Positions 7,053-16,318 are shown, counted from the stretch's first letter. The stretch: 64,000 bases of DNA from DAOUAT01 sp964551735 (GCA_964551735.1 CAZKEF010000001.1:186001-250000), one strand, 5' to 3'. A program made the numbers and translations. The notes: generated by a model not told the origin, from the letters alone.

Positions 7053-9289
7053 AGCTGCCCAATCGCATGAGTCGCCTGGACCGATGGCTGCAGAGCACCC
7101 TTGTGGCGTTGTTTTTCGGTGTGGCGGCATTTTACAGCGTCACTATTCCCCCCGGAGAAGGCGTGGATGAAATCCCGCACTTCGACTACGTGCGTTACGT
7201 CAAAGAGAACGGGGCGCTGCCTATCCAACCCATGAACCGCGACGCCGGCGTCACAGTATGGATGGGACACCATCCGCCCTTGTATTACGTTTTGGGCGCG
7301 GCGGCGATCTCATGGACGGATACCTCGGATTGGAACTCGGCGTTTCGCTGGAACCCGCACTTCGTCTGGCAGGAGAACCTCGGCGCCAACGGCTGGAGTG
7401 TCCTGATGCACTTTGGCCAGGATGCCTTTCCGTGGCAAGGCTCTGTCCTGGGGTTACACGTGATGCGCCTGCTGACGGTTGCATTTGGCGCCATCGCTGT
7501 CTACGCCATTTTCGCCGCGGCCCGGCTCTTATTCGCGGGCGACGCGTGGCTGGCTGCCGGCGCAACAGCGGTGATGGCGTTTAACCCTTCATTCGTTTTC
7601 ATGAGCAGCACGATCCATCACGACACGCTGCAGGCAGCCATCTTTGCGCTGGGCGCCTGGTGGCTGATGACCCTGTTTGGCACTGACAAGCACAGCAACT
7701 GGTACTATGTGGCGGGCGGACTGTTGGGCGGAGCGGCTGCGCTGACCAAGTTGAGCGGCCTGACCCTGATAGCCGTCATCGCCCTGGCACTGTGCCTGAA
7801 AGCGATCCGCGATCGCGATCTTCCCTGGTTGTTGAAACGGGGCGCCTTGACTCTGGGTGTCATCGTCCTGGTCGATGGCTGGTGGTATATCCGCAACCAA
7901 CTACTGTACGGTGACCCGCTTGGCTGGCGCATGTTCCTGGCGCTCCACAACCATATGGTTCGAACGGGACCCTATACCTGGTTCTCGTTCAAGAATGAAT
8001 TCCTGGCGCAGATCGGACGCACGTTCTGGGGCGGCTTCGGGTACATGCACATCACCTTCCCGGAGTTGTCGCGCTACCTCTGGTATGTCACTGCGGTGGG
8101 CGTTGTCGGCCTGATCCCGGCCTTGATACGCAAGCAGATCAACTTGAAACGACAGTGGGCGGAATGGATCATCGCGGTAAGCCTGTTCGTCCTTCTGATT
8201 GCTTCGTTTGTCCGTTTTTCGATCGCCACCGTAGGCGCAGGGCATGGACGCTATCTCTTTCCCGCCGCGTTCACCATGGGGGCGCTGATCATGGCGGGGT
8301 TACGCGGCTTCAGCAGCAGGCGCCTTCAGCCAGTCATCTCACTGGCAGTCGCGGGCGGTATGCTGGCCTATGCGATCTATCTGCCTCTGGCGCGCGTCAT
8401 GCCCAAGTATGCACCGCCCGAAACGATCACGGCAGCAGCGCTGCCCGAACAGGCCACGATCGTGAACCTGCCGGTGGCTCAGGGTGTCGAGTTGACCGCT
8501 TACCGGCTGGACACGACGCGTGCTGTGCCGGGTCAAACGGTGCCGATAGCCTTGTATTGGAAGGCGACCGGAGAATCAGGTATGCGCGAGGATCCTCAGG
8601 TCAGGCTGGTTTTGCTCAACGAGAACGAGTATGCCATAGACTCGCAGGGCATCTGGCCCGTGCCCGGCCTTTCACCTGATGTCTGGCCTTCAGATAAGCT
8701 GGTTGTCAGCAGGGCGGTCCTGTATGTGCCTGCTGAAGAGACAGCCAACGAGCTCCGGTTAAGGCTTACGCCTATCTTGCGCGTACAGGGACAGGTCACC
8801 GAACTGGACAGTCGCGATCTGGCCAGCCTGGTGACCGCGGGTGGCATGAGCCAGGTGGCTGAGACAAGCATCCCTCATCCCAGGCAAGAAGTTTTTGCGT
8901 CGGAGATCAGGCTGCGAGGTTATGGGATCGGTGCAAGCACCTTCACACCGGGCGCCACCGCCCCACTGGAGTTGTACTGGGAAGCGCTACAGAAGCCCAC
9001 GGCAGACTACACCGTCTTCGTCCACCTGCTGAATCAGGCCGGAGAACAGGTGTCTGGCTTCGATCGGCCGGCAGGCGGTCCGTCGCTGCCAACCTCCGCC
9101 TGGCAGCCCAGCGTGATCCTGCGCGATGTTTACCCCCTGACGATACCCGGCGACCTGCCGACCGGTAAGTATACCATTCGTATCGGCATGTACACCTGGC
9201 CGTCGCTGGCCCGGCTGCCCATTGCAGTGGGGAAGGACGTAGTGGGAGACAGCATCAGTCTGACCACCATCCAGATCCGGAGCCAGTGA
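7046..9289 (+). CDS. GT39/ArnT-like integral membrane glycosyltransferase with C-terminal beta domains
   Basis: This 747-residue protein has about ten predicted hydrophobic helices in its first 460 residues. The first extracellular loop holds GEGVDEIPHFDYV, with the Asp-Glu pair typical of GT-C enzymes that use polyprenyl-phosphate sugars (PMT, ArnT, PF13231 family). The C-terminal 290 residues are soluble and contain two repeats of similar build (PGQTVPIALYWKATG and PGATAPLELYWEALQ), probably extracytoplasmic Ig-like beta domains. It overlaps DUF2804 and probably ends the galK operon. It likely glycosylates surface proteins or lipids, the acceptor being unknown. Confidence 0.75.
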   Translation: MVKLPNRMSRLDRWLQSTLVALFFGVAAFYSVTIPPGEGVDEIPHFDYVRYVKENGALPIQPMNRDAGVTVWMGHHPPLYYVLGAAAISWTDTSDWNSAFRWNPHFVWQENLGANGWSVLMHFGQDAFPWQGSVLGLHVMRLLTVAFGAIAVYAIFAAARLLFAGDAWLAAGATAVMAFNPSFVFMSSTIHHDTLQAAIFALGAWWLMTLFGTDKHSNWYYVAGGLLGGAAALTKLSGLTLIAVIALALCLKAIRDRDLPWLLKRGALTLGVIVLVDGWWYIRNQLLYGDPLGWRMFLALHNHMVRTGPYTWFSFKNEFLAQIGRTFWGGFGYMHITFPELSRYLWYVTAVGVVGLIPALIRKQINLKRQWAEWIIAVSLFVLLIASFVRFSIATVGAGHGRYLFPAAFTMGALIMAGLRGFSSRRLQPVISLAVAGGMLAYAIYLPLARVMPKYAPPETITAAALPEQATIVNLPVAQGVELTAYRLDTTRAVPGQTVPIALYWKATGESGMREDPQVRLVLLNENEYAIDSQGIWPVPGLSPDVWPSDKLVVSRAVLYVPAEETANELRLRLTPILRVQGQVTELDSRDLASLVTAGGMSQVAETSIPHPRQEVFASEIRLRGYGIGASTFTPGATAPLELYWEALQKPTADYTVFVHLLNQAGEQVSGFDRPAGGPSLPTSAWQPSVILRDVYPLTIPGDLPTGKYTIRIGMYTWPSLARLPIAVGKDVVGDSISLTTIQIRSQ

Positions 9290-9415
9290 ATCGAATTCAC
9301 CGGCTCCGCCTTTGGCGTGAAAAACCGCCGCAGTGGCTGACTTCAACTTGCGACCGAGACCCTGCGGGGGCTTCTCACTTTGAGGCGGGGATTTCCAATC
9401 CCTGAACAATCAGCC

Positions 9416-10207
9416 ATGACACTCACCCTCCTCTCCTGGAACGTCAACGGCGCCCGCGCGGTGCACCGCGCGGGCTTCCTGCCCTGGCTGGCCGAGGCCG
9501 CGCCCGACATCCTCTGCTTGCAAGAGACCCGCGCGGACGCGGATCAGCTCCCGGCCGAGATGCGCCAGCCCGAGGGCTACCACGCGTACTGGCACGGCTC
9601 GGCGCGCAAAAAGGGCTACAGCGGCACTGCCCTGCTCACCCGCCGGCCGCCCGATGCGGTGCAGTTCGGCCTGGGCTTGCCGGAGTTCGACGACGAGGGG
9701 CGCACCATCATCGCCCACTACGGCGACTTCACGCTGATCAATTGCTACTTCCCCAACGGGAGCCGGGATCACAGCCGCGTGCCCTACAAGCTGGCGTTCT
9801 ACGACGCGTTCCTGGCGATGTGCGAACGGCTGCGGGGGGAGGGCCGGCCGCTGGTCTTCTGTGGCGACGTGAACACCGCGCACCGCGAGATTGACCTGGC
9901 GCGGCCGAAGGAGAACCAGAACACCACCGGCTTCCTGCCCGAAGAGCGCGCGTGGCTGGATCGGCTCGTCGCGCACGGCTACGTGGACACCTTCCGCCAC
10001 TGCCACCCCGACCTCCCTGGCCAGTACACCTGGTGGCTGCAATGGGGCGGCGCGCGCGAGCGGAACATCGGCTGGCGCATTGACTACTTCTTCGTCGCAG
10101 CCGAGATCCTGCCGCGCGTCACCGGCGCCTTCATCCTCCCCGACGTGCGCGGCAGCGACCACTGCCCGGTAGGCTTACGGCTGGAGACCGGGGTGTCAGG
10201 CTTTTGA
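9416..10207 (+). CDS. xth: Exodeoxyribonuclease III family AP endonuclease
   Basis: The 263-residue protein shows all the endonuclease/exonuclease/phosphatase motifs of exonuclease III: SWNVNGAR at the start, CLQETR near residue 34, YSGTALL near 67, CGDVNTAH near 147, RNIGWRIDYFF near 220 and GSDHCPV near 248. It cleaves abasic sites and removes 3' blocking groups in base excision repair. Length and motif order are normal. The ATG at 9416 is chosen because homology starts there. The gene stands alone between the sugar operon and a strong promoter. Confidence 0.92.
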   Translation: MTLTLLSWNVNGARAVHRAGFLPWLAEAAPDILCLQETRADADQLPAEMRQPEGYHAYWHGSARKKGYSGTALLTRRPPDAVQFGLGLPEFDDEGRTIIAHYGDFTLINCYFPNGSRDHSRVPYKLAFYDAFLAMCERLRGEGRPLVFCGDVNTAHREIDLARPKENQNTTGFLPEERAWLDRLVAHGYVDTFRHCHPDLPGQYTWWLQWGGARERNIGWRIDYFFVAAEILPRVTGAFILPDVRGSDHCPVGLRLETGVSGF

Positions 10208-10237
10208 CCCGCCCCGCCCGACAACAAAAACTGCCTA

Positions 10238-10266
10238 TTGACATGACCACCACGTCGTCCTATAAT
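10238..10266 (+). promoter_or_regulatory. Full-consensus sigma70 promoter
   Basis: TTGACA (10238-10243), exactly 17 bases, then TATAAT (10261-10266). Both hexamers match the consensus completely. The first usable start after it is the ATG at 10316. Confidence 0.88.
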
Positions 10267-10315
10267 GATCACGAACCCTCGGGGTGCGCTGGTCGCCGGG
10301 GGGGATGGACTTTCG

Positions 10316-10807
10316 ATGAAAACTGCCTATCCTGTGCTCAGCCTGGATGAGGAATATGCTGTACTTCAGGTAGCCGGCTGGGAACCGCTAGGCCGGCGCG
10401 CAACGGAAGAGGAAGGTCATGTTTTCGACATATTCGAGGCGCGCCGACCCCAGGACGGCACGTTGGCGGTCATCTGCTTCAACATTGACCTCATCGTTCG
10501 TTCCGTCCGGGAAGGGCGCGGCGTATTGCCACCCGGCGATGAGCCAGAGGCGCATCTGGATGTCTCGCGGCCGAAACGCCATCGCCTGCGGTTGACGTTG
10601 GAATTCACCGCAACCGAAACCGAAGGCACCGTGCAAACGCGCACGAATCGTTACCTGGAGGGGATCGGCTACCGGCGGCTGGACGATGCGCACCATCGCC
10701 GCGGCTCGCGCTGGGGGTCCCTGACCTCGCTCACGCCGAGGGGGTGGCAAGCAGTCGTCACCACCGAACTGCAGTCGAAGGGTAGCGAAAGAGGAGGTCC
10801 AAGATGA
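10316..10807 (+). CDS. Hypothetical protein
   Basis: The 163-residue protein has no motif I recognise. It is soluble, with an N-terminal part that resembles a small alpha/beta domain and a C-terminal part rich in Arg and Thr (RLRLTLEFTATETEGTVQTR). The ATG at 10316 is used because an earlier in-frame start at 10265 lies inside the -10 box. A consensus promoter drives it. Its stop overlaps the start of the solute-binding lipoprotein gene (ATGA), so the two are probably made together. Confidence 0.6.
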   Translation: MKTAYPVLSLDEEYAVLQVAGWEPLGRRATEEEGHVFDIFEARRPQDGTLAVICFNIDLIVRSVREGRGVLPPGDEPEAHLDVSRPKRHRLRLTLEFTATETEGTVQTRTNRYLEGIGYRRLDDAHHRRGSRWGSLTSLTPRGWQAVVTTELQSKGSERGGPR

Positions 10808-12717
10808 CTGTTCGAACCGCCGCGCTCCGCATGCTCATTTCACTGCTCTTGACAGGGGTGGCACTATCATGTGCGGCGCCTGCTGCACCCTCCGCCGCGC
10901 CGGCTGCACCTGCTCGCATCGAGACCCAAGTCGTGGAGAAGGTGGTCGAGGTCGAGAAGGTCATCAAGGTCGAGAAGGTCCTCATCACCACACCCACCCC
11001 GCGCACTACGGGTCCCACGCCCGAAGGCGGGACGCACTGGGCCAACATCCAGGGCGCCGGAAAACTGGTCGCCGGCATCTCGACGGGCTACCGCCCCTTC
11101 GCCTACCACACCGCGGCCACGGCGCTGGATGGCTTCGACGTCGCCCTGGTACGGGAGATCGGGCGCCGGCTGGGGCTGGCAGTGACGTTCAAGGACTTCC
11201 CCCCGAACGGCCTGCCCGCCGCCCTGCAATTGGGCCAGGTCGACCTGGCCATCGGCGGCCTGGTTCCTGGGGCCGGGAGCAACATTGCTTTCACGGACCC
11301 GTACCTGCTAAGCCAGGACGCCGTGGTGGCGCACCAGTCCGGTGGGGTGGGCAACGTGCGAACAGTCCAGGATCTGGCAGCGCGGGCGGTCGGCGTCCGG
11401 CGGGGCAGCGCACAGGAGGCGTGGGCCAGCACCGCACTGGTGGCGGCCGGCCTGGTGCGCGCGGCCGACCTGCGCCCCTATGACCTGGCAGAGCAAGCCC
11501 TGGCCGACCTGCGGCAGGGCCGCGTGGACGTTGTAATCCTGGACAAAGCGGCGGCGCAGGCGATGGCCGCGGCGGGCGGCTACACCATTGCCGGTGAGGG
11601 CTTAGAGCCGCAGCCGCTGGCCATCGCCGTGCCCGCCGGTTCGCTCCAGCTTGCCGGCGAGCTCAACCGCGTACTGGCCGACCTCTGGCGTGACGGCACG
11701 GCCGCGCGCCTCGCAGCCGAACACCTGGGCTTGCCCGCGACCGAGATCGTCCGCCCGCCGAGCGCACCCGGGGAGACGGTCGCGCCGCAGCCGCCTGCGG
11801 GATGCCTGGATGGCATGGCCTGGGTGCGCGACCTGACCCTCGATGATCGGGGCATGGCCGCGCCGCCCGAGGTCGCGGCAGGCCAGCGCATCGTCAAGGG
11901 CTGGCGGCTGCGCAACGTCGGCGCCTGCGCCTGGGAGGTGGGCTACGCGTTGGCGTTCCTCCAGGGCGCCTCGCCTCTGGCCGAGCTGGGCGGCGCGCCT
12001 GCGATCATCGCTGCGCCGGTCCCCGCTGGCGCGGAGCACGATATCTACGTCGAGCTGACCGCGCCGCAGGAGCCGGGGGTCTACCAGGGGTTCTGGCAGA
12101 TGCGCAACGGACAGAGCGTGCCTTTCGGCGAGCGCGTGGGGGTCGGCATCAGCGTCCCGGCCCCGCCCGCGCCCCCGCCGCCGCCCACCGCGACGCCGCT
12201 GCCCCCTGGCACGTTCATGGCCGACCGCACCAACATCGCGGCCGGCGAGTGCATCACCCTCACCTGGCGCTTCGACAACATCCGGGAGATCCGCTTCGCG
12301 GTGCAAGATCGGCCCGACACGCTGCGCGACGTGATGGGACAGGACAGCCGCCGCGAGTGCCCGGCCGCCAGCACGGTGTACGAGCTGCACCTGACCCACC
12401 TCGACGGCTCGCCCGAGGTGCGGCGCATCCGGGTCGCCGTGGCCGAGAGCACCCCCATGCCGCTCAGCGTGCTGTTCACCATTGACCCGCCGACGCAAAT
12501 CCGCGCGGGCCAGTGCGTCCAGCTCGCGTGGGAAGTGCGCGGGGCTGCGGAGCTCCTCTGCCTGCTGAGAAACGATGTGCAGATCGGCGCGGGCGCACCC
12601 CTGATCGGCAGCATCCGCGACTGCCCGCCCGGTTCGGGCGATGTGGTTTACATCCTGCAGGCCAGTTGCCCGGACGGGGTGGTCTACGCGCGGCGGGAGG
12701 TCAAGGTGGCGCCGTGA
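10804..12717 (+). CDS. Lipoprotein: family 3 solute-binding domain fused to NBR1-type four-Trp Ig-like domain
   Basis: The 637-residue protein starts with a lipoprotein signal (lipobox GVALSC), then a linker of Val-Glu-Lys repeats seen in many Chloroflexota lipoproteins. Residues about 80-310 form a type 2 periplasmic binding domain (GFDVALVREIGRRLGL, LGQVDLAIGGL, DPYLLSQDAVV) like amino-acid-binding proteins. Residues about 335-450 match the NBR1 four-tryptophan Ig-like domain (KGWRLRNVGACAWE, YQGFWQMRNGQ). Two further beta domains end the chain after a Pro-rich linker. No permease or ATPase lies beside it, so it may be a surface sensor or scaffold instead of a transporter subunit. Confidence 0.8.
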   Translation: MTVRTAALRMLISLLLTGVALSCAAPAAPSAAPAAPARIETQVVEKVVEVEKVIKVEKVLITTPTPRTTGPTPEGGTHWANIQGAGKLVAGISTGYRPFAYHTAATALDGFDVALVREIGRRLGLAVTFKDFPPNGLPAALQLGQVDLAIGGLVPGAGSNIAFTDPYLLSQDAVVAHQSGGVGNVRTVQDLAARAVGVRRGSAQEAWASTALVAAGLVRAADLRPYDLAEQALADLRQGRVDVVILDKAAAQAMAAAGGYTIAGEGLEPQPLAIAVPAGSLQLAGELNRVLADLWRDGTAARLAAEHLGLPATEIVRPPSAPGETVAPQPPAGCLDGMAWVRDLTLDDRGMAAPPEVAAGQRIVKGWRLRNVGACAWEVGYALAFLQGASPLAELGGAPAIIAAPVPAGAEHDIYVELTAPQEPGVYQGFWQMRNGQSVPFGERVGVGISVPAPPAPPPPPTATPLPPGTFMADRTNIAAGECITLTWRFDNIREIRFAVQDRPDTLRDVMGQDSRRECPAASTVYELHLTHLDGSPEVRRIRVAVAESTPMPLSVLFTIDPPTQIRAGQCVQLAWEVRGAAELLCLLRNDVQIGAGAPLIGSIRDCPPGSGDVVYILQASCPDGVVYARREVKVAP

Positions 12718-12729
12718 GGTGTGGAGTAG

Positions 12730-12738
12730 TGGTATAAT
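12730..12738 (+). promoter_or_regulatory. Extended -10 promoter
   Basis: TGGTATAAT, an extended -10 element with a perfect TATAAT at 12733-12738, lies 47 bases before the DinB start. No good -35 is seen, as is usual for extended -10 promoters. Confidence 0.6.
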
Positions 12739-12785
12739 CAGTTTCTTAGTGTCAAGTCTCGCCCGTGCGCCCAGGAGCCATCACC

Positions 12786-13268
12786 ATGATCACACCCGAC
12801 CGACTGACCGCGGCCTTTGCTCGCAACGTCGCCATCGTCGAGATGCAGGCCAAGGGGCTGACCCACGCCGACAGCCTGCGCCAACCGCCCTTCCGCGGCA
12901 ACTGCCTGAATTGGGTTCTGGGGCACCTGGCCGGCAACCGCGACCGCATCCTGCAGGCCCTGGGCGCGGAACCGGCCGCCGGCGCGGCCGTGGCGCGCTA
13001 CGAGCGCGAGTCGGAGCCGGTGACCGAGGACGGCCCCGGCGTGCTGCCGCTGGAGGAGCTGCTGCGCCTCCTGGCCGCGTCACAGGCCCCGCTGGCGGCC
13101 GCGTTGAACCAGGCCACGCCTGCTGACCTGGCGCGCGAAGTGCCCTTGGGTCAACGTACGCTACCGGCCGGCGAACTGGTCTTCTTCTACTACTTCCACG
13201 AGACCTACCACGTCGGCCAGACCGAGCTGCTGCGTCAACTGGCCGGGGTGAACGACAAGGTCATCTGA
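12786..13268 (+). CDS. DinB/YfiT-like four-helix protein
   Basis: The 160-residue protein is helical and carries metal-ligand histidines in LGHLAGNRDR near residue 47 and FHETYHVGQTELLR near residue 137, the arrangement of the DinB superfamily. These proteins bind a divalent metal; some are thiol-dependent transferases, others DNA-damage induced with unknown function. It has its own extended -10 promoter and ends 10 bases before a radical SAM gene, suggesting a two-gene operon. Confidence 0.8.
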   Translation: MITPDRLTAAFARNVAIVEMQAKGLTHADSLRQPPFRGNCLNWVLGHLAGNRDRILQALGAEPAAGAAVARYERESEPVTEDGPGVLPLEELLRLLAASQAPLAAALNQATPADLAREVPLGQRTLPAGELVFFYYFHETYHVGQTELLRQLAGVNDKVI

Positions 13269-13278
13269 GCGGGAACCC

Positions 13279-14163
13279 ATGAACGTCCGCGAGATCCAGG
13301 CCAAGACGCTGCTGTCGGCCAGCAAAACGCCCGACCCGTGGTTCGGGATCAAATACACCATGAACCTCTACCGCGGGTGCCAGCACCGTTGCATTTATTG
13401 CGACTCCCGCAGCGAGTGCTACGGCATCGAGGACTTCGACGGCGAGGTGCTGGTGAAGGCCAACGCGCTGGAACTGCTGCGCCACGAGCTGCCGCGCAAA
13501 CGGGTCAAGGGGTATGTGGGAACCGGCTCGATGAACGACCCCTACATGCCCCTGGAGCGGGCGGCGCGCCTGACGTGCGGCGCGCTGGCGATCCTGGCCG
13601 AGTTCGGCTTCCCCGTCCACATCCTCACCAAGAGCGACCTGGTGCTGCGCGACGTGGACCTGCTGGGGGCGATCCGGGCCGCCACCGACAAAACCGGCGC
13701 GGTGATCAGCTTCACCATCACCACCGCGGACGATGACCTGGCGCGGGTGCTGGAGCCGGGCGCGCCGCCCCCGTCGGCCCGCTTCCAGGCATTGGCCGCA
13801 CTGGCGGCGCAAGGGTTCCGCACCGGCGTCATGTTGATGCCGATCCTACCCTTCCTCGAAGACACCGTCGCCAACCTGACGGCCATCGTGACCCAGGCCC
13901 ACGACCTGGGCGCGGCGCACGTGGTGCCCGCGTTCGGCGTGACCCTGCGCGACCGGCAGCGCGCGCACTTCTACACCCAGCTCGACCGCCTCTTCCCCGG
14001 CCTGCGCCAACGCTACGAGCGCGCCTACGGCAACCGCTACTTCGCCCCCGTCCCCAACGCGGCCCGGCTGGAGGCCGTCTTCAACGAGCTGGCCGGCCGC
14101 ACCGGCCTGGCCCGCCGCGTGGCGCCCTACCAGCCGCCACAACAGCTCGCCCTGCCGTTGTAA
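13279..14163 (+). CDS. Radical SAM protein, SPL/Rv2578c-like
   Basis: The 294-residue protein has the radical SAM cluster motif CQHRCIYCD near residue 34, preceded by NLYRGC, a pattern of the spore-photoproduct-lyase-related SPL family (COG1533). GTGSMNDPYMPLE and GVMLMPILPF are also conserved in that family. Length is usual. The substrate is unknown, though DNA repair has been proposed for relatives. It follows DinB closely. The Shine-Dalgarno sequence is weak. Confidence 0.85.
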   Translation: MNVREIQAKTLLSASKTPDPWFGIKYTMNLYRGCQHRCIYCDSRSECYGIEDFDGEVLVKANALELLRHELPRKRVKGYVGTGSMNDPYMPLERAARLTCGALAILAEFGFPVHILTKSDLVLRDVDLLGAIRAATDKTGAVISFTITTADDDLARVLEPGAPPPSARFQALAALAAQGFRTGVMLMPILPFLEDTVANLTAIVTQAHDLGAAHVVPAFGVTLRDRQRAHFYTQLDRLFPGLRQRYERAYGNRYFAPVPNAARLEAVFNELAGRTGLARRVAPYQPPQQLALPL

Positions 14164-14232
14164 GGGCCGACGGTCGTTCAACTGCCGTCAGCGCGCCGGC
14201 GACCGCCATCACCGGTCGAGCTAGGGCCACGT

Positions 14233-14616
14233 TTGAGGACGCGGTTGGTGAGAGCAGGCAAAGGGCTGAAAGAGAGACAGCTGGCGCTGGCTTCGGAGGC
14301 CCGGGACACGCTGAAGGCCCACCTCCAGGCGCGGCCGAAGGTGGTCACCGATCTGCTGCTCATCAGTCGAACGTATCGCGCGCTGGATCCTCGCGATGTG
14401 CAGCGGATGGTGTCGCAAGCAGCGCGGCGAGTGGGGATCAAGTTCACAGTGACGCCTCACACGCTGCGCCACAGCTTTGCGACGCGCTTCCTGGCAAAGA
14501 ACCAGGGCGACATCACCACGCTGACGACGATTCTGGGACACGCCAATATCAGCACGACGACGCGGCACCTGCATCCGAACGCGCAGCGGGTGCAGGAGAT
14601 GGTGGAGAAGATGTAA
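14233..14616 (+). pseudogene. Truncated tyrosine recombinase, catalytic Tyr changed to His
   Basis: Only the catalytic C-terminal part (about 128 residues) remains: RAGKGLKERQ, then TPHTLRHSFATRFL with the H-x-L-R box, and LGHANISTTTRHLHP. In this last motif the nucleophile position (normally TTTRYLHP) is His, which needs a single T to C change of TAC to CAC. The N-terminal DNA-binding arm is absent. With neither arm nor nucleophile it cannot recombine DNA. It marks an old mobile-element insertion next to the radical SAM gene. Confidence 0.75.
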
Positions 14617-14685
14617 TCGCGTTGAACCGACGCGATCGTCGCAAGTGTGCGACTGCTGCCAAACGAATGAGGCTGGCCGCCAACT

Positions 14686-14916
14686 TTGGGCCGCGGCGAC
14701 ACCTGCAACTGCGCTACGCTCCAGAACGTGTGCCTGAACCGGTGCGGGTACACGTTCGCCATCACATACCTACACAACCAGGGCGACCTGTTCACGCTGC
14801 AGGATCTGCTTGGCCACTCGGACATGGCGATGGTGAAGAGATACGCCCGCATTGCGCAGACCGACTGCGCCAAAGCGCGTCGGAAGGCGTCGCCGGTGGA
14901 TAACTGGAGACTGTAG
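14686..14916 (+). pseudogene. Second tyrosine recombinase C-terminal remnant
   Basis: The frame YTFAITYLHNQGDLFTLQ, then LLGHSDMAMVKRYARI, is the end of an integrase different from the first. The nucleophile Tyr survives in KRYARI, but the H-x-x-R box before TFAITYL is degraded (NRCGY where HRFRH is usual) and everything upstream is missing. The residual piece is about 60 residues. Two different recombinase tails in tandem suggest repeated insertion at this spot. Confidence 0.7.
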
Positions 14917-15221
14917 ACGGGCTTGGAGGTGTGCGAGTCGCACGTTTCGCTCGGAAGAGTGGCCTAAGTTCGGAAACCAGCGATGCACTACAGGCGCGTT
15001 TCGGAGATGAGGTGACGAGGTGCTTCGGCAAGCATATGCTCCTGGATCCGACGCCGATGCGCGTCGCCGATCGGAAGCTTACCCCGTCACCACAATGACC
15101 GCCTGGGACCGTTCACGTAGCTCAGCAGGACATAGCCCGGCCAGGGTCTGGAAAGCCAAGCCCGAGAATGCGTACAACGACCGCTGGTTGTGTCGAGTGC
15201 CGAGCGCCAATCTGGCCTGTG
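14917..15221 (+). other. Intergenic stretch, no gene seen
   Basis: About 305 bases between the recombinase remnant and the esterase stop. Short open frames exist on both strands, but none shows a ribosome site or recognisable motif. Probably degraded mobile-element DNA. Confidence 0.5.
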
Positions 15222-16295
15222 CTACTTCAGCGCGCTGCCCAGGAAGCCCAACACCACCTCCAGATTGGCGGCATCGGTGAACTGCGAGCCGCCGTGCCCT
15301 GCCCCCTCCAGCAGCGTGTAGGTTACGTTGTCTGCACCGATGAGCGGCGCCAGCGCATCGTACAGCAGTTGCCCTTGCTGCGGCGGCACGTTGCAGTCGG
15401 CCGTGCCGTGCTGGATCAGGAAGGGCGGCGCCTTGGCGGAGACGTAAGTGATCGGGTTGGCGGCTTTGGCCTTTTCGGGCACGGTCTGGATCGCCGCGCC
15501 GATGACCTGCGATTCCGGCGAGTCGGCCGCGTCGTGGGTCACCGGGCACGATGTGCCCGCGAACTGCGCGTCCATCTGCAGGAAGTCGGTGGGGCCGAAC
15601 CAATCCACCACAGCCTGGACACAGGACGATTGATCCGCGTTGCCCAGCTCCGCGCCTTCCAGCGCAGCCACGCCGCACGAAGTTCCCAACGTCGCGGCCA
15701 GGTTTCCGCCCGCCGATTGGCCGAATGCCGTAAACCGCTCCGGGTCGAGGTTGTACTGGGCCGCGTTGGCGCGCAAGAAGCGCACCGCAGCCTTGGCGTC
15801 CTGGATTTGCGCCGGGTATTTGGCCTCGCCGGCCAGGCGGTAGTTGATGCTGGCGACCGCGTAGCCCGCGGCCAGCAGCTCATCGCCCAGGGCGGGGTTG
15901 GCCTTGTCGCCGACCATGAAGCCGCCGCCGTGGATGTTGATCACGACCGGGAAAGGCCCGCTGCCGGCCGGCAGATAGAGGTCGAGCTTCTGGGCAGCCG
16001 AAGTTGAGGCGTAGGCGACATCTTTGTGGGCCGGCGTGGCCTGGATGGCGGCCTGGCCGCCGCCGGGGCCGCGACCCGCGGGCAGGAGCGATTGCGTGGC
16101 CGCGGCTGCGGGGACGGCCGTGGCGGCCGGTGTGCTTGTGGCGGCCGGTGCGCCGGTCGGAGCCGCCGCGCATCCAGCGATGAGGGCGCCGATGGCGACA
16201 ACTGCTAACAGAGCCACCGCGCCGGTTCGCAGCCGGCGCAGCAACGCGCCACGCGGGCGCGGGGTCAAACCGTTGGTCTTGAAGAACCCTTTCAT
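15222..16295 (-). CDS. Secreted alpha/beta hydrolase (esterase) lipoprotein
   Basis: The 357-residue protein has a lipoprotein signal with lipobox LIAGC, an Ala/Thr/Pro linker, then an alpha/beta hydrolase domain of the hormone-sensitive lipase/BD-FAE kind. It shows the oxyanion motif NIHGGGF, the nucleophile GQSAGG, a late Asp region and GAGHGG with the catalytic His. The ATG at 16295 is preferred over 16313 because AAGGAG lies 9 bases before it. It may deacetylate glycans on the cell surface, which fits its place at the 3' end of the glycan utilisation locus. Confidence 0.82.
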   Translation of the reverse strand: MKGFFKTNGLTPRPRGALLRRLRTGAVALLAVVAIGALIAGCAAAPTGAPAATSTPAATAVPAAAATQSLLPAGRGPGGGQAAIQATPAHKDVAYASTSAAQKLDLYLPAGSGPFPVVINIHGGGFMVGDKANPALGDELLAAGYAVASINYRLAGEAKYPAQIQDAKAAVRFLRANAAQYNLDPERFTAFGQSAGGNLAATLGTSCGVAALEGAELGNADQSSCVQAVVDWFGPTDFLQMDAQFAGTSCPVTHDAADSPESQVIGAAIQTVPEKAKAANPITYVSAKAPPFLIQHGTADCNVPPQQGQLLYDALAPLIGADNVTYTLLEGAGHGGSQFTDAANLEVVLGFLGSALK

Positions 16296-16318
16296 GTTGG
16301 CGAACTCCTTCATAGTGT

